The position numbers were made by a program, and so were the translations under genes. A stretch of 41,470 nt of DNA from positions 1-41,470 of the forward strand of contig NZ_JAPDKN010000051.1 of NCBI RefSeq assembly GCF_026163565.1. Direction: 5' to 3'. Positions 24,649-32,747 of this stretch are shown here, piece by piece; the first letter of the stretch is position 1, and every line of letters begins with the position of its first letter. The notes beneath the pieces were generated by a model, which had not been told where the DNA came from, did not search any database, and saw only the letters and a program-made list of their open reading frames with translations. Source of the DNA: Chryseobacterium sp. YIM B08800 (lineage in GTDB: Bacteria > Bacteroidota > Bacteroidia > Flavobacteriales > Weeksellaceae).

Positions 24649-26313
24649 TTAGATGATCCTTAAAGTTCCGTCTTCCAGATGAATGTGGTGGTCGGCGTTG
24701 TAGATAAGATTTTTGTCAGGAGACACAATAATAATGGTTGTCGTTTTCTTAAGTTCGATTAAATATTCAAGCAATTTTTTCTGAAAAGTTTCAGACATTC
24801 CGGCAAGAGGATTTTCAAGTAAAATCAATCTTTTTTTGCCTAAAAGAGAACGAAGCATTAAGATTTTCTTTTTTGAACTAAAGGTTAGTTCAGAATCTGT
24901 CTCGCTTATTTCTGTGGTAAAGCCTTGGCTGAATGAGCTGGAAATACTTTCAATTCCTAATTTGTCAGACAATTGAAGAATATTTTCTGTGTTGCTGTTC
25001 ACATTTCCCAAAAGAATATTTTCTAAAATACTTCCCTGAATGACCTTCATATTTTCAAGATATAACCCGATATTATTTCTGAAATGTTTTTTGTCTAAAT
25101 TTTTTAGAGGAATTTTATCAAATAAAATAGTTCCGGAGTTAGGTTCGTAAAAGCCAGCCAACATATTGAGGAGAAGCGATTTTCCGGTTCCCATTTTTCC
25201 GGTTACAACGGTGATGCTGTTTTCTTTCAATTTAAAATTAACATCAGATAAGATCGCAGGAGTGTCGCTGAATGCAAAATCGACTTCCTTAAATTCTATT
25301 TCCATTCCTTTTTCTTTTTGTGAAAGCTCGATGTCGCCTTGAGTTTCCTCTTTTAATTCGGTTACTTTTGTCAGTTTAGCATACGAAGCGATGAGGTCGT
25401 AATAACTTTCAAGACTTACGATCAGTTTTTCAACCGCCGACATGATCGTTAAAACGACAATTTCTGCCGCGATAAATGCACCAATATTTAATTGCTGATC
25501 GATCATCAAATACGTTCCGATTGCTAAAATTGCCAATGTAATAATGACCTTAAAAGCGATGATCGTTTTATATTGAAAAACAAGGATCTTAAAATGCTGA
25601 GTTCTATGGTCAAGATATTCCAAAACTCTAGAATCGGTTCCCTGAAGATGAGTTCCTTCTTCAGAATGCATTTTAAATGTTTTTACCGAAGCTGCAATAT
25701 CTTCAAGCCAAGCTGCTGTTTCGTATTTTTTATCGCTTTCTTCCAGGCTTGATTTAATTCCACTTTCCATGCTGTAAATGAAAATTAAAACAACCAAAAC
25801 GATAACTAAAGCACCAAAAGCTAAAAACCACGGATGATAAAATGATAACAACAGGATCCCAAAAAGGATTTGAATCAATGCGGTTGGAATTTCCAAAAGA
25901 ATTTTTGAGATGCCTTTCTGAAGGTTTTGTACGTCAAAAAAACGGTTCACCAATTCCGGAAGGTAATATTTCCTTGTATTGGATAGATCAACTTTAGGAA
26001 GTTTATCAGCAAATGCCATTGAAAATTCAACAAAGATTTTCTGCTGAATTTTTTCGATGATCTGTAAAACTTTCAGCCTGAAATGTCCAACCAAAAAGGT
26101 TCCCAAAACCACAAAAAATATAAGAATATAAATGGAGGTTGCCATCGTTGCACCCATTACAAAACTGATGATAGACTGTATTCCCAATGGAATACTTAAA
26201 GAAACCAATCCGTTGATGATCGCATAAAAGTAGATATTGGTAACATCTTTTTTTTCTTTGGTAATGTAGCGAAAGAGTTTTTTACTGTACTCGCTTGCTG
26301 TTATTAAAGCCAT
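24649..26313 (-). CDS. ABC exporter protein with degenerate ATPase domain
   Basis: This 554-residue half-transporter has a membrane domain (about 25-310, six helices) and a nucleotide-binding domain (about 338-552). Walker A is intact (GKMGTGKS, 372-379). Other catalytic motifs are not: the Q-loop Gln aligns with Glu420, the signature LSGGQ with FSSKK (478-482), Walker B plus catalytic Glu with LILLEN (Glu500, Asn501), and the H-loop His with Pro532. It heads a HlyD-TolC operon, so it probably is the inner-membrane part of a type I-like exporter. With these changes a homodimer would be expected to bind but poorly hydrolyse ATP. There is no peptidase domain. A TATCTTTG box lies at 26444-26451. 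Confidence 0.88.
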   Translation of the reverse strand: MALITASEYSKKLFRYITKEKKDVTNIYFYAIINGLVSLSIPLGIQSIISFVMGATMATSIYILIFFVVLGTFLVGHFRLKVLQIIEKIQQKIFVEFSMAFADKLPKVDLSNTRKYYLPELVNRFFDVQNLQKGISKILLEIPTALIQILFGILLLSFYHPWFLAFGALVIVLVVLIFIYSMESGIKSSLEESDKKYETAAWLEDIAASVKTFKMHSEEGTHLQGTDSRVLEYLDHRTQHFKILVFQYKTIIAFKVIITLAILAIGTYLMIDQQLNIGAFIAAEIVVLTIMSAVEKLIVSLESYYDLIASYAKLTKVTELKEETQGDIELSQKEKGMEIEFKEVDFAFSDTPAILSDVNFKLKENSITVVTGKMGTGKSLLLNMLAGFYEPNSGTILFDKIPLKNLDKKHFRNNIGLYLENMKVIQGSILENILLGNVNSNTENILQLSDKLGIESISSSFSQGFTTEISETDSELTFSSKKKILMLRSLLGKKRLILLENPLAGMSETFQKKLLEYLIELKKTTTIIIVSPDKNLIYNADHHIHLEDGTLRII

Positions 26314-26443
26314 TTTTTACTATCCTAAGTTTAAATGTTATAAATAGGTGATGGTTTTCGTGAAATTTGGTGATTGATCTCAATTAAATGAGATTGTAAA
26401 ATGCTTGAAAATCGTGAGATAATCTACATTTTATCAGAAGCTG

Positions 26444-26451
26444 CAAAGATA
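26444..26451 (-). promoter_or_regulatory. -7 box of the ABC-HlyD-TolC operon
   Basis: On the minus strand this reads TATCTTTG, a perfect TAnnTTTG, about 130 bases before the ABC start. The leader includes an ATCTCA/TGAGAT hairpin (26376-26393). The -33 element is unclear. Confidence 0.45.
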
Positions 26452-26655
26452 AATCATGCAATTTTCTAATGCTCTTATATAGAATTAGAATGATATTAAA
26501 ATGTGATTAGAATAATGGGAGGATTTTTAATATTGAATCAATGTAAAAGAGATTATTCATACATTCGCAGCGTTAAATTTTGTACAGATCTAGGTGAATG
26601 TGATTGAAATAGTTAAAAGTTCGATAATTTTCTTTTTAACCTTGTTCATTTTTAT

Positions 26656-26663
26656 TAAATTTG
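26656..26663 (+). promoter_or_regulatory. -7 box of sucC
   Basis: TAAATTTG is a perfect TAnnTTTG, with a T-rich -33 region near 26628-26637. The predicted leader is about 32 bases. Confidence 0.55.
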
Positions 26664-26701
26664 TCAACCTTTAAATATTAAAATAAAATAATAAAAATAA
26701 T

Positions 26702-27892
26702 ATGAATCTTCACGAGTATCAATCAAAAGAGATTTTATCAAAGTATGGAGTAGCTATCCAACGTGGTTTCGTTGCAAACAACGTAGAAGAAGCTGTAGCA
26801 GCTGCTGAAAAATTGACTGCTGAAACCGGAGCTCAGGCTTGGGTTGTAAAAGCGCAGATTCACGCAGGTGGTCGTGGTAAAGGTGGTGGTGTAAAGTTTT
26901 CTCCAAATATGGATAAGCTTAAAGAAAATGCTGAAAACATCATCGGAATGCAGTTGGTAACTCCACAAACTTCTGCTGAAGGTAAAAAAGTACACTCTGT
27001 TTTGGTTGCAGAAGACGTTTATTATCCTGGAGAATCTGAAACTAAAGAATTTTATGTTTCTATTCTTTTAGATAGAGCTGAAGGTAAAAATACAATCGTA
27101 TATTCTACTGAAGGTGGTATGGATATTGAGCACGTTGCAGAAGTAACTCCTCACTTAATCCACAACGAATTGATCGATCCTACTTTGGGTCTTCAAGGTT
27201 TCCAGGCTAGAAAAATTGCTTTCAACCTTGGTCTTGAAGGAAATGCGTTCAAAGAATTTACAAAATTCATCTCTTCTCTTTACAATGCTTATGTAGGAAT
27301 TGATGCTTCTCTTTTCGAGATCAACCCGGTTTTGAAAACTTCTGATAACAAAATTATCGCTGTAGATGCTAAAGTAACTTTGGATGGTAACTCATTGTTC
27401 CGTCACAAAGATCTTGCTGAGTTGAGAGACACTAGAGAAGAAGATCCTTTGGATGTTGAAGCTGGTGAAGCAGGTCTTAACTTCGTAAAACTAGACGGTA
27501 ACGTTGCTTGTATGGTAAACGGAGCTGGTCTTGCAATGGCGACTATGGATATCATCAAATTATCTGGTGGTAACCCGGCTAACTTCTTAGACGTTGGTGG
27601 TACTGCAGATGCAGCGAGAGTACAGACTGCTTTCGAAATCGTTTTGAGAGATCCAAACGTAAAAGCTATTTTGATCAACATCTTCGGAGGTATCGTAAGA
27701 TGTGACAGAGTTGCTCAAGGTGTTGTAGATGCTTACAAAGCGATGGGAAGCCTTCCTGTTCCATTGATCGTAAGATTGCAAGGAACTAACGCTGTAGAAG
27801 CTAAAAAATTAATTGACGAGTCTGGTCTTCCGGTACACTCTGCAATTACTTTAGAAGAAGCTGCAAACAAAGTAAAAGAAGTTTTAGCTTAA
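26702..27892 (+). CDS. sucC: succinate-CoA ligase (ADP-forming) beta subunit
   Basis: This 396-residue TCA-cycle enzyme subunit pairs with SucD to make succinate and ATP from succinyl-CoA. The N-terminal ATP-grasp domain begins MNLHEYQSKEIL and contains VVKAQIHAGGRGKGGGVK (nucleotide loop) and LFEINPV (metal site). The C-terminal ligase-CoA domain (about 240-390) has GLAMATMDIIKLSGGNPANFLDVGG and INIFGGIVRCD. Codon use is G/C-richer than its neighbours, as expected for high expression. sucD is not adjacent, which is common in flavobacteria. It has its own promoter and terminator. Confidence 0.97.
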   Translation: MNLHEYQSKEILSKYGVAIQRGFVANNVEEAVAAAEKLTAETGAQAWVVKAQIHAGGRGKGGGVKFSPNMDKLKENAENIIGMQLVTPQTSAEGKKVHSVLVAEDVYYPGESETKEFYVSILLDRAEGKNTIVYSTEGGMDIEHVAEVTPHLIHNELIDPTLGLQGFQARKIAFNLGLEGNAFKEFTKFISSLYNAYVGIDASLFEINPVLKTSDNKIIAVDAKVTLDGNSLFRHKDLAELRDTREEDPLDVEAGEAGLNFVKLDGNVACMVNGAGLAMATMDIIKLSGGNPANFLDVGGTADAARVQTAFEIVLRDPNVKAILINIFGGIVRCDRVAQGVVDAYKAMGSLPVPLIVRLQGTNAVEAKKLIDESGLPVHSAITLEEAANKVKEVLA

Positions 27893-27916
27893 TTTAAGTT
27901 AATCTAAAATAATACG

Positions 27917-27950
27917 AATCCGCTTTCATTTGATGAGAGCGGATTTTTTA
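27917..27950 (+). terminator. sucC terminator
   Basis: AATCCGCTTTCAT pairs with ATGAGAGCGGATT around TTG and is followed by a T-run. Confidence 0.9.
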
Positions 27951-28029
27951 TTTAGACTAGAATTTTGGAAATCTAAACTGACAAATCTCACAACCTGTTT
28001 TCGGCGTAAAACTTGTACCTTTATCATTG

Positions 28030-29226
28030 ATGGATGACTACAATTTACAGCCAAGATTTAAAGATTCTCCTCACTTCAAAGATTTTTGGACGAAAGGAAA
28101 CGGAAAACAACTGATTGATTTTTCAGGTGCGGAAGTGAGCTTCAAAGATTTTGACAAATTTGCTCCTTTCTTTTATCATGTGGATGAAATAGGAGATGAA
28201 GTTGTAAAAGAGGTTTATTTTACTAAAAAATATAGTGAAGCATCGCGAGAGATTGAGCAGCATATCAGAAATGGAGTTGCAGAAAATGAAGAAGTTCCGG
28301 AAAGTGTAAAAAAGCTTTTTGCTCAAACGCAGAAACTTCCATATTGGTTAGATTATAATTTAATAAAAGCAGGAGCAGAGCTTTGTATGCGAAGCAATCT
28401 CGATTCTTTAATTTCGCTCAGAGATTATTGTTTAATTGGCGGTTATGATTATGCTTATCTCAACAAACCGTTGGTTGCCACCGAAGCTTTAAAAAAAGGA
28501 GCGGTAAAAAGACTTTCGGAAACACTGGATTTTTGGGTGAATGTAACAAGATACGACGCGCTTAAAATTCATCAAAAAGGATATGAATTTGCGATAAAAA
28601 CCCGACTCATTCATTCTTACGCAAGACTTTCAATCAAAAAACATTATAAAAGTTGGGACACTAAAAACTGGGGAGAACCCATCAATTCTTGGGATATGAT
28701 GGCGACCTACATTGGTTTTAGTCTCGTTTTCATGCACAGCCTTCATAAATTTGGTAATACTTTTTCAGAAGAGGAAGAGAAAGGGCTTTTTCACCTTTGG
28801 AAATACGTAGGATATCTACTCGGAATTCCCGAGAATCTTCTTCCCAATGATAAAAAACAGGCAACAGAATATTTTTATTTATGGACTTCCGTTCAGCCCT
28901 CTTCAGACAAAGATTCGATTTTGCTAGCGCATTCTTTATTAAACGAATCTTTAGAAAATCCGATTTTGAAATATGAATTTCAAAGAAAAAATCTGCGCTA
29001 TTTACATATTTGTTGCACCTGGTTTTTGCTGGATGATGAGGTTTGCAAAAGGCTTCAAATTCCTGATGTTCCTTTCAAAAAAGGTTTCCCAATCACAAAA
29101 AAAATCATCAATAAAATATACGATTCTACGGTAAGCCGTGAAGCCAGAATAAAAAAAGGAAATAAAGATCAGATGAAAGTTTTGGAAGATTACCTGAGAA
29201 TTACCCAAAACTCCAATTTCCATTAA
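28030..29226 (+). CDS. MpaB/rubber-oxygenase-like (DUF2236) protein
   Basis: The protein has 398 residues from the ATG at 28030; a TTG one codon earlier is less likely. It belongs to the MpaB'/latex-clearing-protein superfamily, whose studied members are haem b oxygenases. Characteristic segments are FAIKTRLIHSYAR (Arg/His region near the haem in Lcp), WGEPINSWDMMATYIGFSLVFMHSLHKFG, and a final helical part ending in REARIKKGNKDQMK. It lacks a signal peptide, so it is probably cytoplasmic or membrane-associated. The substrate is unknown; true rubber cleavage should not be assumed. It stands alone between sucC and a GC-rich repeat. Confidence 0.75.
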   Translation: MDDYNLQPRFKDSPHFKDFWTKGNGKQLIDFSGAEVSFKDFDKFAPFFYHVDEIGDEVVKEVYFTKKYSEASREIEQHIRNGVAENEEVPESVKKLFAQTQKLPYWLDYNLIKAGAELCMRSNLDSLISLRDYCLIGGYDYAYLNKPLVATEALKKGAVKRLSETLDFWVNVTRYDALKIHQKGYEFAIKTRLIHSYARLSIKKHYKSWDTKNWGEPINSWDMMATYIGFSLVFMHSLHKFGNTFSEEEEKGLFHLWKYVGYLLGIPENLLPNDKKQATEYFYLWTSVQPSSDKDSILLAHSLLNESLENPILKYEFQRKNLRYLHICCTWFLLDDEVCKRLQIPDVPFKKGFPITKKIINKIYDSTVSREARIKKGNKDQMKVLEDYLRITQNSNFH

Positions 29227-29264
29227 AAATTACAAGTTACCACTAGTCACTAGTCACCAACTAC

Positions 29265-29395
29265 CAATATTCAGTAGCTATTTCCCGCTTTCCGCACTCG
29301 CTATTTCCGGGGATTTTGGCGGCGGCAAAGCCGCCGCCAAAATCCCCGGAAATGAGCTCAAACAAAGCTGCAATCGGGGCTAAAACATCTGTCTG
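29265..29395. repeat. GC-rich palindromic element with conserved-looking flanks
   Basis: The 325-base gap before recA holds a perfect 24-base inverted repeat (29303-29326 with 29330-29353, loop AAA) whose core is GGCGGCGGCAAAGCCGCCGCC. The flanks CCGCTTTCCGCACTCGC (left) and GAGCTCAAACAAAGC...CAATCGGGGC (right) can also pair in part (AGC..CCCG with CGGGGCT). It has no T-run and is far richer in GC than its surroundings, so it is a likely dispersed element or structured RNA rather than a simple terminator. The start of the gap (29228-29272) holds short ACTAGTC phrases. Confidence 0.6.
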
Positions 29396-29499
29396 TTTCT
29401 CAAAAGTTGACATTGTTGAAAATTTGATCTACTCTTTAAAAATAACAAAACCATTAATGAAAACTTTAACAAATTTTACAAATCACGATGATCAAAATA

Positions 29500-29531
29500 T
29501 TGGTTTTTGAGATTAAATTTCTGTACTTTTG
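29500..29531 (+). promoter_or_regulatory. recA promoter
   Basis: TTG (29500-29502), 21 bases, then the perfect -7 box TACTTTTG (29524-29531). The leader is about 14 bases. No obvious SOS operator palindrome overlaps it. Confidence 0.6.
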
Positions 29532-29551
29532 AGAAATTATAATTAACCGAA

Positions 29552-30556
29552 ATGAGCAATATAGACGATAAGAAAAAAGCGCTTGCTTTAGTGCTTGACA
29601 AATTAGATAAAACCTACGGTAAGGGAACTGTAATGACTTTAGGGGATGATGCAGTAGATACAACTATCGAGGTAATTCCTTCAGGTTCTTTAGGATTAGA
29701 CATCGCTTTAGGAGTTGGTGGCTATCCAAGAGGAAGAATCATTGAGATCTACGGACCGGAATCTTCAGGTAAAACAACGTTAACGCTTCATGCGATCGCT
29801 GAAGCTCAGAAAGCGGGCGGAATAGCAGCTTTTATTGATGCTGAGCACGCTTTCGACAGAGGGTATGCTGCAAAATTAGGAATCGATTTAGAAAACCTGA
29901 TTATTTCTCAGCCAGACAACGGTGAACAAGCTTTGGAAATTGCTGACAACTTAATTCGTTCAGGGGCAATCGATATTGTGGTAATCGACTCTGTAGCAGC
30001 ATTAACTCCAAAAGCAGAGATTGAAGGTGAAATGGGAGATTCTAAAATGGGTCTTCACGCAAGATTGATGTCTCAGGCTTTGAGAAAATTAACGGCAACA
30101 ATTTCAAGAACAAAATGTACAGTGATTTTCATCAACCAATTGAGAGAAAAAATCGGTGTAATGTTCGGAAATCCGGAAACGACGACTGGAGGAAATGCTT
30201 TGAAATTCTACGCTTCTGTAAGAGTAGATATCAGAAAAGCAAGTGCGCCAATTAAGAATGGTGACGAAGCTGTTGGTAGCCGTGTAAAAGTGAAGATTGT
30301 AAAAAACAAAGTAGCTCCACCTTTCAAAATGGCTGAATTTGACATTATGTACGGTGAAGGAGTTTCTAAAACCGGAGAAATCTTGGATACTGCTGTTGAT
30401 ATGGGAATTGTGAAGAAAAGCGGTTCTTGGTTTAGTTACGGTGAAACTAAGCTTGGTCAGGGTCGTGATGGAGTAAGAGATTTGTTGAAAGACAATCCTG
30501 AATTAGCAGAAGAACTAGAAAATAAAGTAAAAGAAGAAATTGCTAACAAAAAGTAA
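29552..30556 (+). CDS. recA: recombinase RecA
   Basis: This 334-residue recombination and SOS protein forms filaments on single-stranded DNA and drives strand exchange. Walker A is GPESSGKTT (68-76), with IDAEHAFDR (about 97), VVIDSVAAL (Walker B, about 142-150), the loop MGLHARLMSQALRKL, and FINQLREKIGVMFGNPETTTGG (L2 region, about 193-214). The C-terminus is short and acidic to basic (ELEEKVKEE-like end). Length is typical of flavobacteria. It has a clear promoter and a double terminator and no recX next to it. Confidence 0.98.
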   Translation: MSNIDDKKKALALVLDKLDKTYGKGTVMTLGDDAVDTTIEVIPSGSLGLDIALGVGGYPRGRIIEIYGPESSGKTTLTLHAIAEAQKAGGIAAFIDAEHAFDRGYAAKLGIDLENLIISQPDNGEQALEIADNLIRSGAIDIVVIDSVAALTPKAEIEGEMGDSKMGLHARLMSQALRKLTATISRTKCTVIFINQLREKIGVMFGNPETTTGGNALKFYASVRVDIRKASAPIKNGDEAVGSRVKVKIVKNKVAPPFKMAEFDIMYGEGVSKTGEILDTAVDMGIVKKSGSWFSYGETKLGQGRDGVRDLLKDNPELAEELENKVKEEIANKK

Positions 30557-30580
30557 TTTTTTGTTCTAAGTAAAATATGA

Positions 30581-30606
30581 AAGACAGCTGAATGGCTGTC
30601 TTTTTT
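30581..30606 (+). terminator. recA terminator
   Basis: GACAGC and GCTGTC flank a six-base loop and are followed by six T. Confidence 0.85.
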
Positions 30607-30611
30607 GTTTG

Positions 30612-30646
30612 AACCTAACAGGTTTTAAAACCTGTTAGGTTTTTTA
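30612..30646. repeat. perfect 30-base palindrome with T-tail
   Basis: AACCTAACAGGTTTT and its exact complement abut without a spacer (30612-30641), followed by more T. It is six bases after the recA terminator. It can act as a second terminator, but full symmetry without a loop is more like a dispersed palindromic element common in this bacterial group. Confidence 0.6.
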
Positions 30647-30698
30647 TAAACGAATTACTATTTTAAATAAAAATGCCAATCTGTCACTTTCCGTTCAA

Positions 30699-30714
30699 TG
30701 GTATTTTTTTTGAG
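30699..30714 (+). promoter_or_regulatory. possible sigma-54-like promoter of htpG
   Basis: TGGTAT-N5-TTGAG resembles the -24/-12 pattern TGGCAC-N5-TTGCA, matching TGG, the next A and TTG. A CTGTCAC half-site lies just upstream (30681-30687). The predicted start near 30725 leaves about 20 bases. The match is partial; it could also be a diverged TAnnTTTG type. Confidence 0.3.
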
Positions 30715-30745
30715 AATTGATATTCAAATTTAAAAATTAAATACA

Positions 30746-32638
30746 ATGACAAAAGGAAATATCAATGTTTCGGTGGAAAATATTTTTCCGTTGATTAAAA
30801 AATTTCTTTACAGCGACCATGAAATATTTTTAAGAGAATTAATTTCAAACGCTACAGACGCTACTTTAAAATTAAAACATTTAACCAACATTGGTGAAGC
30901 AAAAGTAGATTACGGAAATCCGAAAATCGAGGTGAAAATCGATAAGGAAAACAAGAAACTTCACATCATCGATCAAGGTTTGGGAATGACTGCAGAAGAG
31001 GTAGAAAAATACATCAACCAGGTTGCATTTTCCGGAGCTGAAGAATTTTTAGAAAAATATAAAGATTCTGCGAAAGATTCAGGAATTATAGGACATTTCG
31101 GACTTGGTTTCTATTCTGCATTTATGGTTGCAGAAAAAGTGGAAATTATTACGAAATCTTACAAAGACGAACCAGCCGTTCACTGGATCTGCGACGGAAG
31201 TCCTGAATTTACTTTAGAAGAAACGACTGAAAAAACCGACAGAGGAACTGAAATTATTCTTCACATCGCCGAAGACTCTTTAGAATTCTTGGAAGAAGGA
31301 AAAATCCGTGAATTGTTGACGAAATACAATAAATTCATGCCGGTTCCAATTAAGTTCGGAACAAGAACTGAAACGCTTCCTTTACCAGAAGATGCTGCAG
31401 AAGACGCAGTTGCTGAAACAGTTGAGGTTGATAATATTGTTAATAATCCAACTCCGGCTTGGACGAAATCTCCAAGCGAATTAAAGGATGAAGATTACAA
31501 AGCGTTCTACCACGAGTTGTACCCGATGCAGTTTGAAGAGCCACTATTTAATATTCATTTGAATGTTGATTATCCGTTCAACCTGACGGGAGTTTTATAT
31601 TTCCCGAAATTGGCGAATAATTTAAATATCGAAAAAGATAAAATTCAATTGTACCAAAATCAGGTTTTCGTAACCGATGAGGTGAAAGGAATTGTACCTG
31701 ACTTTTTGATGTTGTTGAGAGGGGTTATTGATTCTCCGGATATTCCGTTGAACGTTTCTCGTTCTTATTTGCAAGCTGATGGAGCAGTGAAGAAAATTTC
31801 TTCTTACATCACGAAAAAAGTGGCTGATAAAATGGTTTCATTAATCAATGAAAACCGTGAAGATTACGACAAAAAATGGAACGACATTAAAATCGTTATT
31901 GAATACGGAATGATCTCCGAAGATAAATTCTTTGAAAAATCTGACAAATTTGCACTTTATCCAACAACTGACGGAAAATATTTCCTTTGGAATGAATTGG
32001 AAGAAAAAATCAAACCTAGTCAAACCGATAAAGACGGGAATTTAGTTATTCTTTATGCTACCAATGCAGACGAACAGCATTCTTACATCCAGTCTGCTAA
32101 TGATAAAGGGTATGAAGTTATTCTTTTAGATTCGCCGATCGTTCCGCATTTAATTCAAAAACTGGAAACTTCAAAAGAGAAAATCTCTTTTGCAAGAGTT
32201 GATGCAGATCACATCAATAATTTGATTAAAAAAGACGAACCGGCAATTTCTAAATTAAATGAAACTGAGAAAGAATCATTAAAGAAAAATGTGGAAGAGT
32301 TTATTAATGATAAAAAATTCACTGTTCAGCTTGAAGATTTAGATAGTACTGATGCGCCTTTTACCATTACCCAGCTAGAATTTATGCGTAGAATGAAAGA
32401 TATGCAGGCAACCGGAGGTGGTGGAATGTTTGGAATGGGTGGTTTCCCGGAAATGTATAATTTGGTGGTAAATTCTAACAGCGAATTTGCAACTAAAATT
32501 CTTGCTAATGAAAACGCTGAGGAGAAAAGCTCTCAAATTAAACACGCTTTAGACTTAGCTAAACTTTCTCAAAATCTGTTGAAAGGAAAGGAGTTAACAG
32601 ACTTTATTCAGAGAAGTTACAAGCAATTGGAGAAGTAA
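30746..32638 (+). CDS. htpG: molecular chaperone HtpG (Hsp90)
   Basis: This 630-residue cytoplasmic Hsp90 chaperone has an N-terminal ATPase of the GHKL type: FLRELISNATDA (catalytic Glu and Asn), DQGLGM, and GHFGLGFYSAFMV as the ATP lid and glycine-rich loop. The middle domain contains YFPKLANNLNIEKDKIQLYQNQVFV and PDIPLNVSRSYLQ (catalytic-loop Arg). The C-terminal dimerisation domain has a Gly/Met-rich insert (GGGGMFGMGGFPEM) at about 555-570. Length fits bacterial HtpG. It is a single gene with a terminator. Confidence 0.97.
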   Translation: MTKGNINVSVENIFPLIKKFLYSDHEIFLRELISNATDATLKLKHLTNIGEAKVDYGNPKIEVKIDKENKKLHIIDQGLGMTAEEVEKYINQVAFSGAEEFLEKYKDSAKDSGIIGHFGLGFYSAFMVAEKVEIITKSYKDEPAVHWICDGSPEFTLEETTEKTDRGTEIILHIAEDSLEFLEEGKIRELLTKYNKFMPVPIKFGTRTETLPLPEDAAEDAVAETVEVDNIVNNPTPAWTKSPSELKDEDYKAFYHELYPMQFEEPLFNIHLNVDYPFNLTGVLYFPKLANNLNIEKDKIQLYQNQVFVTDEVKGIVPDFLMLLRGVIDSPDIPLNVSRSYLQADGAVKKISSYITKKVADKMVSLINENREDYDKKWNDIKIVIEYGMISEDKFFEKSDKFALYPTTDGKYFLWNELEEKIKPSQTDKDGNLVILYATNADEQHSYIQSANDKGYEVILLDSPIVPHLIQKLETSKEKISFARVDADHINNLIKKDEPAISKLNETEKESLKKNVEEFINDKKFTVQLEDLDSTDAPFTITQLEFMRRMKDMQATGGGGMFGMGGFPEMYNLVVNSNSEFATKILANENAEEKSSQIKHALDLAKLSQNLLKGKELTDFIQRSYKQLEK

Positions 32639-32658
32639 TTTTAACTAATTTATATTGT

Positions 32659-32693
32659 AAATCGGGCACAGCAAAGCTGTGCCCGATTTTTTT
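32659..32693 (+). terminator. htpG terminator
   Basis: AAATCGGGCACAGC and GCTGTGCCCGATTT (14 pairs, loop AAA) are followed by a run of T. Confidence 0.9.
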
Positions 32694-32730
32694 GTGTTTT
32701 CGGCGGCGGCAAAACCGCCGCCGAAAACAC
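32694..32730. repeat. GC-rich perfect palindrome, core related to 29303-29353
   Basis: GTGTTTTCGGCGGCGG (32694-32709) and CCGCCGCCGAAAACAC (32715-32730) pair perfectly around CAAAA. The core GGCGGCGGCAAA-CCGCCGCC is nearly the same as that at 29.3 kb. It lies between convergent htpG and a hydrolase gene and has no T-run on the minus strand. Confidence 0.6.
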
Positions 32731-32747
32731 ATTAACTATCTAAAGTT

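Larger units (their letters stand above)
26314..26701. other. gene-free divergent control region between the exporter operon and sucC
   Basis: This 388-base gap is AT-rich and has no convincing reading frame. It holds the minus-strand promoter of the exporter operon and the plus-strand promoter of sucC. I see nothing else in it beyond one small hairpin at 26376-26393. Confidence 0.6.

Noticed and set aside
29316..29510. 64-codon plus-strand frame starting in the GC-rich palindrome
   Set aside because: The Pro/Lys-rich start is simply the translated inverted repeat; the recA promoter overlaps its end.
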